This document shows positions 1 through 14,800 of a stretch of DNA of 64,000 bases, piece by piece (positions within the stretch are counted from its first letter, which is position 1; each line of letters opens with the position of its first letter). A program made the translations under genes and the position numbers. The notes beneath the pieces were generated by a model. The model searched no databases and was not told the DNA's origin. It saw nothing but the letters and a program-made list of their open reading frames with translations. This stretch comes from Heliocidaris erythrogramma (lineage: Eukaryota > Echinodermata > Echinoidea > Camarodonta > Echinometridae), in contig CM046868.1 in the NCBI GenBank assembly GCA_025617745.1, positions 15,690,615-15,754,614 on the forward strand, given 5' to 3'.

Positions 1-422
1 CACCCACTCATAATTTCTTTTGTATTTTATTACATGGAATACAAAATATTTTAATTTTTCCTTGTTATAATGTGAAACAAGGTTTGATTCCTCGCTGAAC
101 ATGATTAATTGCCATTGTTGCAACCTATACACAATTCAATGAGAGCTTCCTAATTGTGAAATCTGCAGAAATTAAAATATTCTATATTTCACATAATAAA
201 ATACAAAAGAAATAGTGAGTGCGTGACGTCACTGGTTCCCTCATTTGCATACTGAGCAGGATGTACATATAACTGTTTTGTGAAATTATTAAAGCGAAAC
301 TTTAAAATACAATAACTTTCTTATTTTACATCCTATTTTGATGAAATTTTCAGTGTTATGCTAGTTGGATTTTTCTCTATTTATTCAAATCAACTTTTTG
401 TTAGGGTGGACTTGGCCTTTAA
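1..422. mobile_element. Element C copy 1: TTAA-target MITE, left end off window
   Basis: Right end is GGGTGGACTTGGCCT followed by TTAA at 419-422. The body matches the complete copy at 34759-35336, including the internally palindromic layout. Non-coding; the left end lies before base 1. Confidence 0.75.
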
Positions 423-621
423 ACCTCGTTCACATATGCAGCGGGAAACCTCCAAGGCAAAATATAATGACACAGGCATAATGCGCTTCACGTTCCTGTA
501 CCTTATAACACACAGTTAAGTCAATAAGCGTAGGACCTTTGTTGCGTGCAGCTTCTGCGTTCATCCCACGTGCCATTCATCTACATGTAAAAACCACCAC
601 GCAGTTTACTGAGTCGTATCT

Positions 622-690
622 TGTTTGGAGCCAGAAGGGCGTTAACTCATATAATTTTACACAGAGTTAATGTCCTTCTGGCTCCAAACA
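622..690. repeat. Perfect-armed hairpin
   Basis: TGTTTGGAGCCAGAAGG at 622-638 is repeated inverted at 674-690, with GTTAACTC/GAGTTAA inner arms. Only about 15 bases form the loop. Probably a very short foldback MITE; no target duplication is clear. Confidence 0.7.
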
Positions 691-811
691 CATAATATAT
701 GAACAAGCCTTTACTATGCATATCACTCGTAGCAATATCTGCTTCACAAATAAAAAAATATTTGGATATTTGCACAGGATTTAATGCAGACCAAAGCAGG
801 CCTAATCTCAC

Positions 812-902
812 CTGAGTAATATAGAAATCTTTGGCGGCAAGGATAAAGTACTTGCGATCCACAGGCTCCAGCTTCCCCATCCTATTAATGACGTGGCTCA
901 GT
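812..902 (-). CDS. HTT: HTT exon 54 of window (last one present)
   Basis: 91 bp. Reads [20 protein letters not shown] then [10 protein letters not shown], matching human [20 protein letters not shown] and LVATDFYRHQ. The following human-like EEELDRRAFQ segment is not found in 1-811, so the final exon lies outside the window. Confidence 0.96.
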
Positions 903-3900
903 CTGGGCAAAGGTTAAAGGTCAAGGAATCCTTACTTAGATCAAAATGGAAAAAACCGGACCGTGAACAATTTTTTTTTCTCAAGAAACGGAATTCAAAG
1001 TCAAAGAAAGACCAACAATGCACATGTTAAACTCTTGTAAATGTGCTTGCAAAATTTAATATGACAATTTACAAAAATAGGAACAAAAAGTATTAATATC
1101 ACCCCCAAAAATGTGTAGAAGTTGTCAATATTTTCTGTTAAAAATAAAAATAAATCAAGGAACATTATATGAATGAACTGAGGCATACCAAATGTCAATT
1201 CAAGAATAAATCTTCCTTTCTAAATGCAAAATTCATAACCATCAAATGTCAATACATCAAAAGTACATGCTTATAAATGAACACATTTTTATACTGTAAT
1301 TCAATAAAGGATACAAGGCTCTGAGCCATTTGTTTGTGGAGGCACTGATGAAGAAGCACGTCAGACTCCAGATTGCCATGGCAACAGGCGTGCGCTGAGT
1401 GAAGTTGGAGAGAGACAGCATCACCCAGTCCCTGACCGACTGGGTCTGGCCATTCCGATGGAGGTTACCAAAGACCTGTCCCAAAGGACAAATGAGGGCA
1501 ACAATAGTCAATAGATATTAAATAAGGATTTACATGCACTCTTTGAAATGTCAATGGTCAGTATTCATAAAAGCCTACTAAATTTAGGCCAAATGAGACA
1601 AACTTTTTTTCCCCTGGTTTTAGTGATGTTTCTAACATTCCCTGAATTATCCCTAACTGAAAATTAGGGTATTCATTTTCAAGGTTTTTCCGAATTTCCA
1701 GGAAAGATGTCAATAAGAATGGGGAAATCATTTTTTCTGGGCCCAATCTCCCGACCTTCGTTTATTGGAAGAGGAAAACCAATAAATTCCAGGAAAACTT
1801 GGAACGATAAGTTAAGATGCTGCATTTTGTTTGTTTTTGTTTGTTTGTTGTTGTTGTTTTCTTATTTAGCAGGGTCCCCACATCATGTCTGATTAGGGTT
1901 TTAAGAGACTAAGACTTCATTCTGACCAACCTTGAAGACGACCGTTGCCATGAGCTGAGGATGCGGTTGCTGATTGGACAGGAATTCTCCTATCACCTTG
2001 TTCATGATATCCTGAGGTGGGAAGAAGTCATTCAGGAATGGAGGAAGGATGAACGCAACTGCCTTTGCCTCTGACGGGTAACCCTTCCGTATCCTGCAAT
2101 TAGAAGTGTACGTGTTTATTGATTTACGTTTCAAACTTGATTACCTGCATCAGTGTTTACATCAGAATGAACAGAGAACAGCAAGGTTTTCATTCTCTCT
2201 GCTTCACATACTCTTTCATGACTTTTTTTATCATACATATCATCATACCTTTGTTTTCAGTCATACATCAGTTATACAATGAAAGTACAAAGAATATTTT
2301 CTTATTAGATACATGTAGTCATTCCTCAAAATACATGCATCATTTGTATAAGGAAAACACATTCCATTGTGTTGAGGGGTACAGCACTTCATTAAATGTC
2401 TTTTGCTCTTCTTTCATCAACTGAGATCTTAGGGCTTTTTTTTTTGTCAAATATGTTCGATGCCAAAGTGAAATAGAAAGAAAATTAAGAAACAATGCAA
2501 AAATCAATGCTAAAAATTCTTATCTTCAACAACATTTTGGATCCTTGGAAACATTATTACAATACCGCAACAATAATAATTTTAAATAAATCTTTTTGGC
2601 AAGACTGACCTATCAAACATAATGGAGACTCTCTCCATGGCAAGAAGGATTTCTTCTGGGTCTTGGGGTTGCATCTCATGATGGCCATCATCATCATCTG
2701 ACGACACCCCTCTACCATCTTCAGCAGTGTACATGCTTGTCAGCAGCAGGCCTAATGCTGACAGGGCGTGCATGGGGGAGGGTAGACACAACCTGCAAGA
2801 GCAAGACACAGAAATCTAGTATTATACATTCTGCTTCAATTAGAAAATCTACAGTACATGTCTTCCTAAAAGATTTACTCAAAAAGATCTAACATACTGT
2901 TCCTTTCTTGGAAGATATAATTCATAATGTTTAACAAGACACTCTTTACATGTCAATGCATTACTTCTAAAGAAAATGAACTAATTTTCAGAATCATCAA
3001 GACTTATCAACTTGCTATTACTGTTATCTTCAACATCATTTTGGTCTAGAATTTTCCAGGCAAGTAATGTCTATTTTGAACTTCATTAACCTTCAAGAAC
3101 GTACCAAAACACATCTTTCATAATTAAAATCACCATCAAACATCATCATCTTTCTTCCTCCTACTCCACCTTCGCTTCATCATTTCTTATTACCTGCCAA
3201 TGCTCAGGTTTGGGAGCGCATCTTTTTCCTGAGAGCCAAGTTACTATACCTCAATCATCATCTTCATCCTCCTCATCATCATAATCATCATCATCATCAT
3301 CATCATCGTCACCATGTTCTTATCATGTGATTTTTTACCTGTCCACGCTGAGCTTCTTGAGCATATCTCTCTCCTGAGATCCCAGTGCATGAGCCACCAG
3401 AAGTCTCTCAAAGCCTACCATAATCGCATGGTAGACCAGCCACGATGTGGATTCATCACTCATAAGCACCATCGTTACACATTGCTGCAAATGACAACAT
3501 AGCATTCATCATTTAGTTATTTAATTCATATCAATTGACATTTTTAACAATAAATGTGGACATCATCAATAAAAGTATTCCAACAATTGTTGATCTTAAA
3601 CACCTGCCCTCATCATCATCATCATCATCATAATCATCATCATCATAATCATTATCACCATCCTCATCACCATCATGCAGACTATCATAATCAACATCAT
3701 TACTGCCATTTTCAGTCAATCCTGTCATCCAATTACCAACCTGGTTATTGGTTATTAGTATTCAGACCAAATTGAAAAATGAGCTTGGAAAACTCTGATC
3801 CAATTATGTCCATGTAATACTCCAATATGTAAAACCCCACTAACAGCATCATAATTACCATTGACATAATTACCATCACTATTTTTGTCACATTCACCAT

Positions 3901-5780
3901 CATCATCATCATGAACACCATATTCATCGCTACCTTAAAGGGAAATTAACCTCAGCGTATGAATTAGCTTATTTTGAATGGTGTAGTATATGCCTCTTAT
4001 TTGATACATACAAGAATCATGTAAAAACATAGGATATAGATATAAATCACTATTTTCCAGCCAAGTTATCGTCTGCTAGCAATAATAAGGGGGCTGCCAT
4101 TACTTTATGTGTACACGAAAATATTTTTCATCCCAAGTAAAATTTCCTTCATCGTTAACTTGTAATTGATTTTTAGAGGACAAATATATATTAGATATAG
4201 TCACATATTCTGAAATGTAAGTTTAGTTTTATATATTTTTTAAAAGGTCTTAATTTATTCATAAAAAATATACTTTCTGTACGTGGAGACGGAGAATTGA
4301 TGTCAAGGACGGAGACAATCGTAACAATACCAAAACAAAGCGAGGAATCTGCATTACAGGATGGCTATTAGAACTCATGGGTCGTCAATTATCTAGGCCC
4401 ATGGCCAATAACAATCGTAATACAATCAGAACAAAGCGACGTATCTGTTGTAAAGGTAGGCTATTATCAATGCATATGGTACCTAATGATCCGTGTCATG
4501 CACAAAATGGCAGCCTCCATGGAAAGACGTAGCAGACGATTCCGCATCTAGAATATCACGTGGGGTTAATTGTCCTTTAAAGGGAAATTGACCACCATAC
4601 TCACCACCTTTACCATCAAGATAACCACAATCGTCATCACCATCATCACTTAAATCATCATTCAGATTACCATCATTATCACCATCATTATCACCATCAT
4701 TATCATCCTCATAACTGCCCTTTTACCACTACCATACTTGATCAATGTCAATATCCAAATCAACTGTCTGACAAGAAGCTCATTAACTGCCTCACCTGAA
4801 GAATGACCTTGGTGAAGTCTGATCCTGCAGTAAGATCCGAGTAGTACTCCATGATGTAAAACCCTACTGACAGCATCACTAGGACATGCTTCTGACAAGC
4901 CGCACTACTGCTACTGTAAGATTTTTTTTAAATAGCATAATAGACATTCAAATACAGTTTAAAAACTAAAAGATGAGAGTCAGGCCAGTAGCCACAGAAG
5001 TTGGAGTTCAGGCTTTAGTCAAGCTCCACGATTCCCCATGACATGAATTTAGAGAACATAATTAAGTTTTGGAAGAAGCAAGCTTATTCACACAATAGAG
5101 CCAACATGAAAGGCTTTCTCCACAAAAGACTATCCCAGCAACCCCCTTTCCCAAATACAAACAAATATGTTGAAATTTGATTTTAAATGAAAAAGCATTT
5201 TTATCAAAAAACCAAGACATTACAAGAAACTGAAGTGTCAACTTTCTAACATTCTTAGTTGAAACAAAGAAAGAGTAATTAACATCCCTTGTATCTATAT
5301 TGTAAGTATGTTTACTTTATCAACATTCACAAATTAATCTGAGATAGCTCGATTTTGACACTTGTTATTGACAAGCCTCGGCCTCCACTTACGTTGCAAT
5401 GGCCTTGATGTTCCTGGCAATGTAATCGGTTACCATGGGAACAAAGACCTGAATGTCCTCCACAGCATCCGACTCTAGGATGTAGAGAACTCCGTAGAGC
5501 GCCCCCACTCGGCTTGGAAGATGTGTACTCCGGAGAGTGACCTCTAGAAGCTTGCTGACCTTCTCAGAGACATCTTTGTCCTGTAAGAGAGGTTGTTCAT
5601 TTACTTGCATACTATTTGAATGTATTTGTAAAAATTTGTCGAGTATACTTGTCTGTATCTTTGATCCCATATTTACATGATTTAACAGTCACTTGTAGCA
5701 TGATAATAGCCAGATAGAGACATTCTTAAGAAGACGGTATTTCTTGAAATTTGATCTTCACCTGGGCAGATCTCATCATC

Positions 5781-5839
<59 letters not shown>

Positions 5840-8800
5840 TGACCACCATCCTCAACCTCCACCCTCATCATCCATATTGATGTCCTCTTCCAAAAAAAGA
5901 AAAATTCTTCCTCCCCCTCCCCCTGTTCTTTTTGCTATTTTTGTAAAAGATGACCTACCATTCCTAGAACAGAAGCTGCCTTACAGATGCCTGGAATCAC
6001 ATACTGTGTCACCAGCTCGTCTTCAACCGGATGGATCTTGTTCAGTTCCAGCAGAGTCTCATACATCCATTCAAATTGAGATCGCTCAGTGAATATATCA
6101 GAGATCAGCAGTACCTGTTTGCAGAGTAATGAATGTGGAGTGTAATTTCATACTAACAAAGACACTCATATGGTTTATATTTTTTCTGGCTTTTAGAAAT
6201 TTATTACCATCAGATTCAACAGGCTCAAAGGTCCCTACATACATGTATCATCTTCTTTTTTTCTCTCATCTTGCTACGGATGTACAAGATTAGAAAGCAA
6301 TTTGTTCAATATCTATTATCTTCCTTGGTAGTTTTAACTATAACATTTCAGATTGATTTCACTGCCAATTCCAAATTTTAACTTCAATTTTTCATTCAAC
6401 AGATCACAGATTATATGACACATACTTAGTCATTTATGTTTCGGCCAAGTCAAAGGAAATATTACTACACATATGAAATAAGAAATATCAACAGGAAGTG
6501 TCTTTTGGTTACAAAAATGATGCCTGATTGAACTGCCCATAACAAAATATGGAGGAATTATCATATAAAGCAAATGATTCCATTACATGTACATGGGTCA
6601 AAGCAGTCACTTGGTTCAAAATGTTCAGTGAAATCTCTCCAATGCTTCATAAATAAAAACATTAAAGGGGAATTAACCTCAAAGCATTAATGTGCTTATA
6701 TATTCAAAGATGAAATCTATTCCTTCTTGTTATCCTACATAGTTTTGCATTAAAATATACGAGATGGGTATAAATCAAGTTTTTTCTCAGCAAAATTTAT
6801 AGTCTGCTAGCGATACCTGGGGGTTGCCATTTTCTTGATGTGTACATACAGATATTTTTAATCCGAATGCATAATTGTCTTTCTTCCTGATATAAAATCC
6901 CATTTGAGATTTTAAATATTTAACAGATATATACATACATATATTTTAGAAACAAAAATGTCTTTAATATTTCTTTGAAAATTACTATTTTATCAATAGA
7001 AATCTATTTTCTTGAAACTATGACGTACGCGACGGAGCAAATTAATTCAAATTTATGGATGATAACTTTCCCCCCGAGCGTCAATGTGACAAACTATGCA
7101 TTCACCTGCTTTGAGATAATGGACTGCAATAGTCAGAATGCGCGTTGTATAACATATGTTCTGCTCTGCCAGGCAAGCCCAAGAAATTGATTTCTATTTA
7201 GCAAACCAGAGAATTTAAACAGAAATCTATGAATTTCAAATTTTAGAATATATGTATGCACCTGTTATGTATTTTCCATCATATATGGGTGTTTTTTGTC
7301 ATGAAGAGTAGCAATTTAGCTCTAGGATTAAAAATATCTCCTGACCGGAACGGTTTCCAATGGTTCATGTACAACTCCATATCATCAAGAAAATGGCATC
7401 CCCATGTAAAGTGTTAGCAGATGATACCGTGTGCTAGAATGTCTTGATTTAAACCCTTTTCTGATATTTTACTTCTAAAGTGATACTGGCCAATGATTAA
7501 GAATATATTACACATTTGAACACAGTACATTTATATTCTGGGGTTAATTCTCCTTTAAAAAACTCACCGACTTGATGGTCTCGCACAGCAGCATGAGCGA
7601 TGTCCTTCTGGCTGACCCAGGAGCAAGCCATTGACCATACACCTCAAGGAGCAAGACCAGGCAAGAGTGGACGTCCAGGTTGGATGGAACCCTGCTGAGA
7701 GCTGCTGGGATAGCTGTCCGACCCAAGGGGATGATGCTGGCCTCAGACCTGTTCTGGTTCTGGTCCTCAACGAGTGGTAGGATCATGTTGTTGATAGCCC
7801 AAATGCCATGGACTGAGATCTATGGAGGCAAGAGAAGACATCTGTTGCATCTTCCTTTCCTCCCCCTTTTCTACACAGAATGTGCATTTTGTATATGTAG
7901 TTAAATGCACCAACGAATAAATACCCAGTCTTCAACAACATCATTACCACTATAATGATACACAGCACTTACAGTGCAACATCAATCTACATGTACATGT
8001 AGTTAACTTATTCTGAGGTGCAGAGAAGATGGATATCAACAGGAAGAATTTACATTTACATGTGCAAGCAAATGAGAAATACAAGCAGACATCACTAATA
8101 TCACCATCATCATCACCATCTTCACAAATTTATAGTTTTACTTCCGTTTCCAGCACCTTGATCATTCTGTGTCCAACTATGAACATTTTACAAGATGGCA
8201 GTGGTGCTTTATAAATTATCAATATTACTAACACCACTACTATAATTATTATGACTATTATTGTTAGCAATATTATCAGCCCCTTACCTGTCCCAGAGTG
8301 AACTGGTCCTGACTACCTTCTGTTTCCATGTTAGCTGTTAGCATCTCATCAAATGGTCCTTCCATTGCTGTACTGGTAGCAGGCACCAATGTCTTCTGAG
8401 ACCTGTAGTACCAAGTCAACATCATCACTCAAAATTTCACACTGCACTAATATAATGCATCAACAGACACTGATGTTAACAATGAAAATGCCACTTCCAG
8501 TCCCACAGTAAAGGGAATTTACCTACATGTAGTAACATACAAAGAATGAATAATTTATTCAATTAGATCTTACAGATAAAGCTGTTGCAAAACTGGTATC
8601 CGAATAGTATGTGTTTCAAATCACCCTGTGCACGGTCTGATAACTCGTTGGTAAAGGACAGAAAGTAATTTGTGACAATAATAGTCTGTCCTATCACTAA
8701 TGTTCTTTTGGAAATTTGCAGAGCTTACATGTATATTATGTGGGAAACGTGCAATAAAATGAATGATTTTAACATTAGATTTCAACATTAATCACACAAA

Positions 8801-11800
8801 CAAATATTTTTTTTTTAATAAATAAAGAAAGCAAGCAATTCAGAAATATGACTGACCTTGTTGACTGCATGGCTTGCATCTCTCGATCCACCAGGACTCT
8901 TAGACGACCTAACTTCTGACCCTTCTGGGTGGCGAGGAAGGGCAGGCTGTCATGACGGGGGATGCAGAGGGGTCGGCTGTTGGTCGGGTTACCGGCCGAG
9001 GGACGTAGGATGGTGTTGAGCAGCAGGGAGGTGATCCCTCGGATGGCCAGACACATCAGCTCACTCTGTTCCATCTCCTCCTAGGAAATGAAAGGAGGAG
9101 GAATCAGTGGTACTGGTAAGGCAGTTGTCTCCTAACCAGCAGATCACAGGTTTGGAATTAAATTGATATACTCTAGTACCTTAAGACATTAATCCTCACT
9201 TATTAAAGTCTCTCAGATAGCTGTAGTTCCCCTTGTCGACTTTCTACAAGTATGTAGATACATGTACTTGCTTTCTTAGATGTTACTATTTGGGTAAAAT
9301 AAATTATCACCATTATTACCATCATCAAGTCCGGACAATTAGCAAACAGATTCAGATAAAAAGATAAAAGTACCAGGAGACATCAAAAGAATATATAGTT
9401 GGACAACACTGATTTATCTTGCATTATCCAATTACATTAAAAGTTCACAAAATCAGGAAACAAAACTGAGTATTAAATGTAAAAGCGCAATTTGTCTCAT
9501 GACCCACATTTCTCAGTTCATCCAACATAAGTTTTCCATTAAAAATTCCATTATTTGATAAAGGTGATCCATTGATGTACTAGTGATGGTAAACCCACCT
9601 CTAGCATGACATCTTCTGGATTCTCAGCAGGGTTCAGCAAACCTAGCAGTGAGGCCCATGTCTCCTCAAACTGGAACCGACTTGTCCATCCTAAAGAGGG
9701 AACAACAAAAATACATATACATATATCAACAAAAACTGCATTTGCAAAGGAGACAGCAACAGTTCAATACAATTACACATTAAGTCATGGTATTGAATTT
9801 GACTTTTGACAGATACACTTACAAAACTAGAATATCACTGAAGGTGATAGATAACCCGCCCCAATGTGTGTGCCAAATTTTCTGAGCATTGCTCCAAAAA
9901 TGAGGAAGTGGTTTGATCTGCAATATTTTCTCGTTTTATTGACATATGTCGTTACCATGGCAATGCAGTTTGCAACACATTTCAAAAATATGTCTTGCAC
10001 ATCTTCATCCCAAGACAAATGTGTGTGCCAAATTTCATGAGCATTGCTCGAAAAACGAGGAAGTAGTTCGAAGCACAAGAGTTGCAATGGACCGACTGAC
10101 CGCGCAACCGTACGCAGATTCCTATATACCCCCAACAAACAAAGTTTGAAGGGGGTATAATGACAAAGAATACTATATCAGCAAATGGTTACACAAATGT
10201 GATGGAAAAACATTTGCCAAATCTAATCACATTTTAAAAAATAACATCACAATTTTATGTAAGTAAATCAGAAACAAATTAGAGCAAAGGATATTAAGAT
10301 CACAATTATTATGGGCAAATATACACCCCACTGGTCATTCTAGTGGAATTAACTGTGAGTGAATTACCTATTGAGTTGACCCGCTGTATGAAGCTCCTCA
10401 GCACTGGCTTCTCTTTGAGGAACTCCAGGGGTATAGGTGGCAGATTGGTTTGAGCACGCTCCAGGGGGCTGGGGCACCACCCCATCTTCCAGAGGAGGGG
10501 TGGGGTCCGGGCGAACCCGTTGACCATGGGCAGCCTGGCCAGGCCCACCATCGCCCTTCTCATGGGTTCTCTGAGGAACTGGGAGGTCTTGGTGATGAAG
10601 GCTTGCGGCCCCTTGGGGGAGGCGTCCTCGTTCAAGAGTTCTACTAGGTCAGAGATCCGATGACATGCTTGGAGTTGGTGATCAAACCCTAGAACAGTAT
10701 GTCACAAATAGATGAATCAATTCATTGACCGGTATCTATCAGTATAACTTCTTAAACTTTCATCAATTCAAACAGTGAATTTGATTGAAATGAACTTCGT
10801 ATGTATCTTATCATAATAATAAATTCTATCATTCTGCTTCTCCTTTGTTAGAGGATGGGGGCAAACTTCATCACTATAACCCTCAGGTCTCTCCCTCCAG
10901 GTATTATCTGATTAGAAAATGTAGGTGGACCATTACACAAGGGTAGCCCCTACTTTATACAAGGAATACAGCAAATTCTAAATACAAATGGGGTGTGGAT
11001 CTACCACAATCAGGGCCTCCATTTAAGGTCCAATCTGACTGGATCAACACAAAGAACAGGTAGAAGGACAGAAGAACAAAATGATCTTAACATATTAAGA
11101 ATAGAATAGTGATTTGTGGTAACATGATAAACAGGATAACATACACAGAAACTGTGAGAGCACTAACAGATAAGAATGGGACAGCTGTCTACTTACTGGA
11201 ATCTGATCCTGGCATTTCTTGATGCTTTGGCACTGCGAACGGCTCATGTTCTTCCTTCCAGACTTTACCTATTAATACAAGGCACAAAAATTAAGAAATG
11301 AAAAACACAGATGAGTGAACATAATAATTCTTGTCTCTGTTGGGGAGTAACAAATTGCTGTATATCAAGCAGAACAAACATTCTATCTCATCGTTTTTCA
11401 TCTATAAACCAGTCATTAAAAAGATAATTTGGAAAATTAAACAGCATGACCAAGAGAGAATATGTTTGTTTGTTGTGGGGTTTTTTTTGCATATTTCAGT
11501 AATGTTTTTGAATTAGACACTTGTACAAAATTGTATAAATTATGGTTCTTCCATATTACATGAAAGAAATGCATAGATGTCATGTACTAATAATACAATT
11601 AAGTCAAAATATTTCTCAAACAAATATGCGCCATTGATCTAAATTGTTATGAAACTGCAGCAAAGGCACAAATGTGGGGTTACTGCTTACTGTACTGCAT
11701 GAAGTTCTGAAATTGTCATGTACTTTTAAACAAATGGACAGCAATTTCATTATTCATGTTAAGAAGTGGCTTTGATGTAAATAGAAAATATCACTGTATT

Positions 11801-14800
11801 GCAGTTGTTTGCAGTTTCTCATCAATTTCAAAATTGCTTTTCAGCCTACCAACCTGCTTGGATAATGTGATGGATGCAACCAATAGCAGAACAGAACCAA
11901 GTCACATGATCTGAATCACCAATCACAGCTGAGAGTTCAGGGTGCTGTAGAACTTCCGCAATACACTCCATGGATTGGAGAACCTGGGCAGAGGATATCG
12001 GCTTGCCCTCCGATATACTCCAACTCACCAACTGTAAAAAAAAAAAAAAATACAGAATATATTTCCTGGATTTGGTATGCTTCATAGGGGAATATTTATC
12101 TGTCCTTGAGGAAGAACCGAGAAGATGTTAAAAGCAAGTTGTCATGGTTCTATTAAGAGCAATATATTTGCTATTCCAGAGAGTTAGAGAGAGAGTTAAT
12201 ATTTTTGTAATCATATCATATCAGACAAGTTATTATATGCTTTATCATAATCATGTTGCAATTCATATTAGGCACAATATACCAAATGTATTATCATAGT
12301 CGTTATCACTTATCATCATCTTTATCAAGCACAAGATCCCCCTATCAAAGATGATAATGGTCAGTTTTACAATATGGGACCATATGCATAATAAATCTGG
12401 TGTGCATGTATATACCTGTACAGATTTCTTTTCACCTGAATTACATATAATCAATAGCAATACCTTTGAAGAAGCTCAACAAAATGCGAGTTAAAGATCA
12501 CATTGCAAGAAAATTCCATCAAAATAAATATTGGCTGAATACTTATTATTGCATAGATGGCATAAATTAAACAAGGTTATCCAAATTCAACGCTTGGAAA
12601 CATTTGAATTAATGATTATTATCAATTATAAAACGGTAAAATACAGCCCCCGATATAGCAGCTGAAGAGCTCCTTGAACGCTGCTGAGATGTGTGACGAC
12701 ACACGAAGGACCAGTCCTGTCTAAGCAGACGATGTCCCATAACATCTTACACATTTTTCAGTGCCTGTTTTGTCATCTCCTCTTCACTTATTTCTCTTAC
12801 TTGACTAGCGTCAGTCTTAATGTTAGTCTGTTGCCTCACTCTTAACTTCGTGTATCGTATTATTTTGATGAAAAATGCAACGTTAAAAAAATAAAGGAAT
12901 CAGTCTCTTGTAAACAAAATAAGACGCCATTGTATTTTCAGCTGCTTGCACCGGGGCATGTTCGGCGTTTCAAGAGGGAACGAATACAATCTGTGATATT
13001 ATTCGGAGGGCTTTTCAATTTGAAAGTGGGGTTTATTTCATTGATCATTGACCCTTCTCCTGTGTATTTACAATCAAACGGTTTTAGTTATCAGAATCAG
13101 TTCACTTTCCATTTTAGAATGGTGTGAAATAAGGTCATGTTTAAATGTACCAAACTCTTTATAATTTGATAAATAATTGCATTGCAATTACGTTCATTCA
13201 TTATAGGACGTCGTCTGCTTAAGCAGGATCGATCCCTAGTGTGACGACATCAAAACATCGCTATATTTCTGGCGAATCCTCGGATATTCCAGATGCTGAG
13301 AAGAGCTTTTATTTATGTTGTTTTTATAATCATCAGATACGCAGTTGACATAAAACTTATACGATTGCCATCTGTAAGCTTCCCAGTTTCTAGTGATACA
13401 TTAATTGCCATATTTGTGATTTTCTTTGGATAGCTACTTTAAAGAATAACAAATAAAACAATGGGACGTTGAAGATGAAAAGCCTTGTGTCATACCTCTA
13501 AGGACGTGATGGTGAGACTGATCATACTATCAGAGGCTTCCATATCCAAGTCAAGTTTCAACGTCCTACAAGCGACAAAATATCGTGCTAATGCTAAAAT
13601 GATGTCATGCAGCTGGTTACACCAGAATGCATCCTGGAAGCATTCCATCATCTTAGCATAGTGCTCCCTCGCCTCCTGACTCTCCGATGCCGGCTCAAGG
13701 ATCTGGTGAGGCCGTGGAACGAGGCCGACAAACTCCTTCAGGTGGGTGATGAGGGTCGGCATGGATGCCTTCAGGAGGGCATCAACAGGTGTGGCCTGTA
13801 GGGGGTGGTCGCTGCCTGAGGGTGCGGTGGTGCTGGACGGGATTGCATCGGGTGGCTGAGCACTCGGTGGGGTCTGAGCGTGCTCTGGTGCTCCTACCTG
13901 GGTGCGAGCTAAGCCTAAGCTGATGCACTCTGCAATCAACGTGTGGTCGAAGTCCTACATAAGCATGAAAAATTAACCAAAAAAATTAGAATCAGTTTGC
14001 ATGACATACATGCATCTTAATTTACTAAATATGATTTGAATTATGTACAACACATATTTTTTTCTTAAACTCCACCCCAAAATATCTCTGACTCAGAATT
14101 CAGTAGGTTAACTGATTTACATGTATATTGCTACATGTTTGAATACAATATTATTTTCATTCTCTTTTGATTTGATAAAATACATCTACAAAACTATTCT
14201 CTATAAAGTGTGACTTATTTCTAAACAAGGCAACCAAATGCAATCAGTGATACACCATGATGAGAAATTGCTTTTTTCACAATCAGTAATCACTTATGTA
14301 AAAAAAGAACTATTTTTAAACATTACATCACCAATCTTTGGTGATTTAGTGATACACCATTTTTTCATCACACTTATGACGTCCAATTATTCAAGGCGAT
14401 TCTTTGCTGCTGCTGCAAGCTAGAATTGTATCAACTCATATGTGGCATATGACAAAGTCATCTCTTCTGCAACTTGTAAAAAAAAAACTACCCACAATTC
14501 ATTACTGACACTAAAGGCCGTACTGATTGTGAAAATGCATGATTCCTACTTACATCACGCGTCATGATAGCTGAGAGGTCTTCATATGAGAGCCTGGACA
14601 GCATGGTAGCACAATCCCTACTGGATGGTGATGCACTGCTCCCACAGCAACAGGACTGGACAACGGATACATACCACTCCTGGAGGCAAGATAAGAATGC
14701 GTTTGTTAATAATTCATTTTCGAATAGCATCATGGATGTGGATAATGAGGTAATGTAAAAACTAAATGCTAAGATTCAATATGTTATGAAAATTGAGAAA

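Noticed and set aside
430-800. Final HTT exon
   Set aside because: No EEELDRRAF-like frame on the minus strand here; it must lie outside the window.
3531-3775. Asp-rich minus frame and His-rich plus frame
   Set aside because: Both arise from the (ATC)n tract; the same applies at 5751-6092, 21554-22083, 36730-37096 and 54397-54672.
4662-4898. 78-codon minus frame over exon 49
   Set aside because: Wrong register; the HTT-matching frame lies one base away and is bounded by splice sites.
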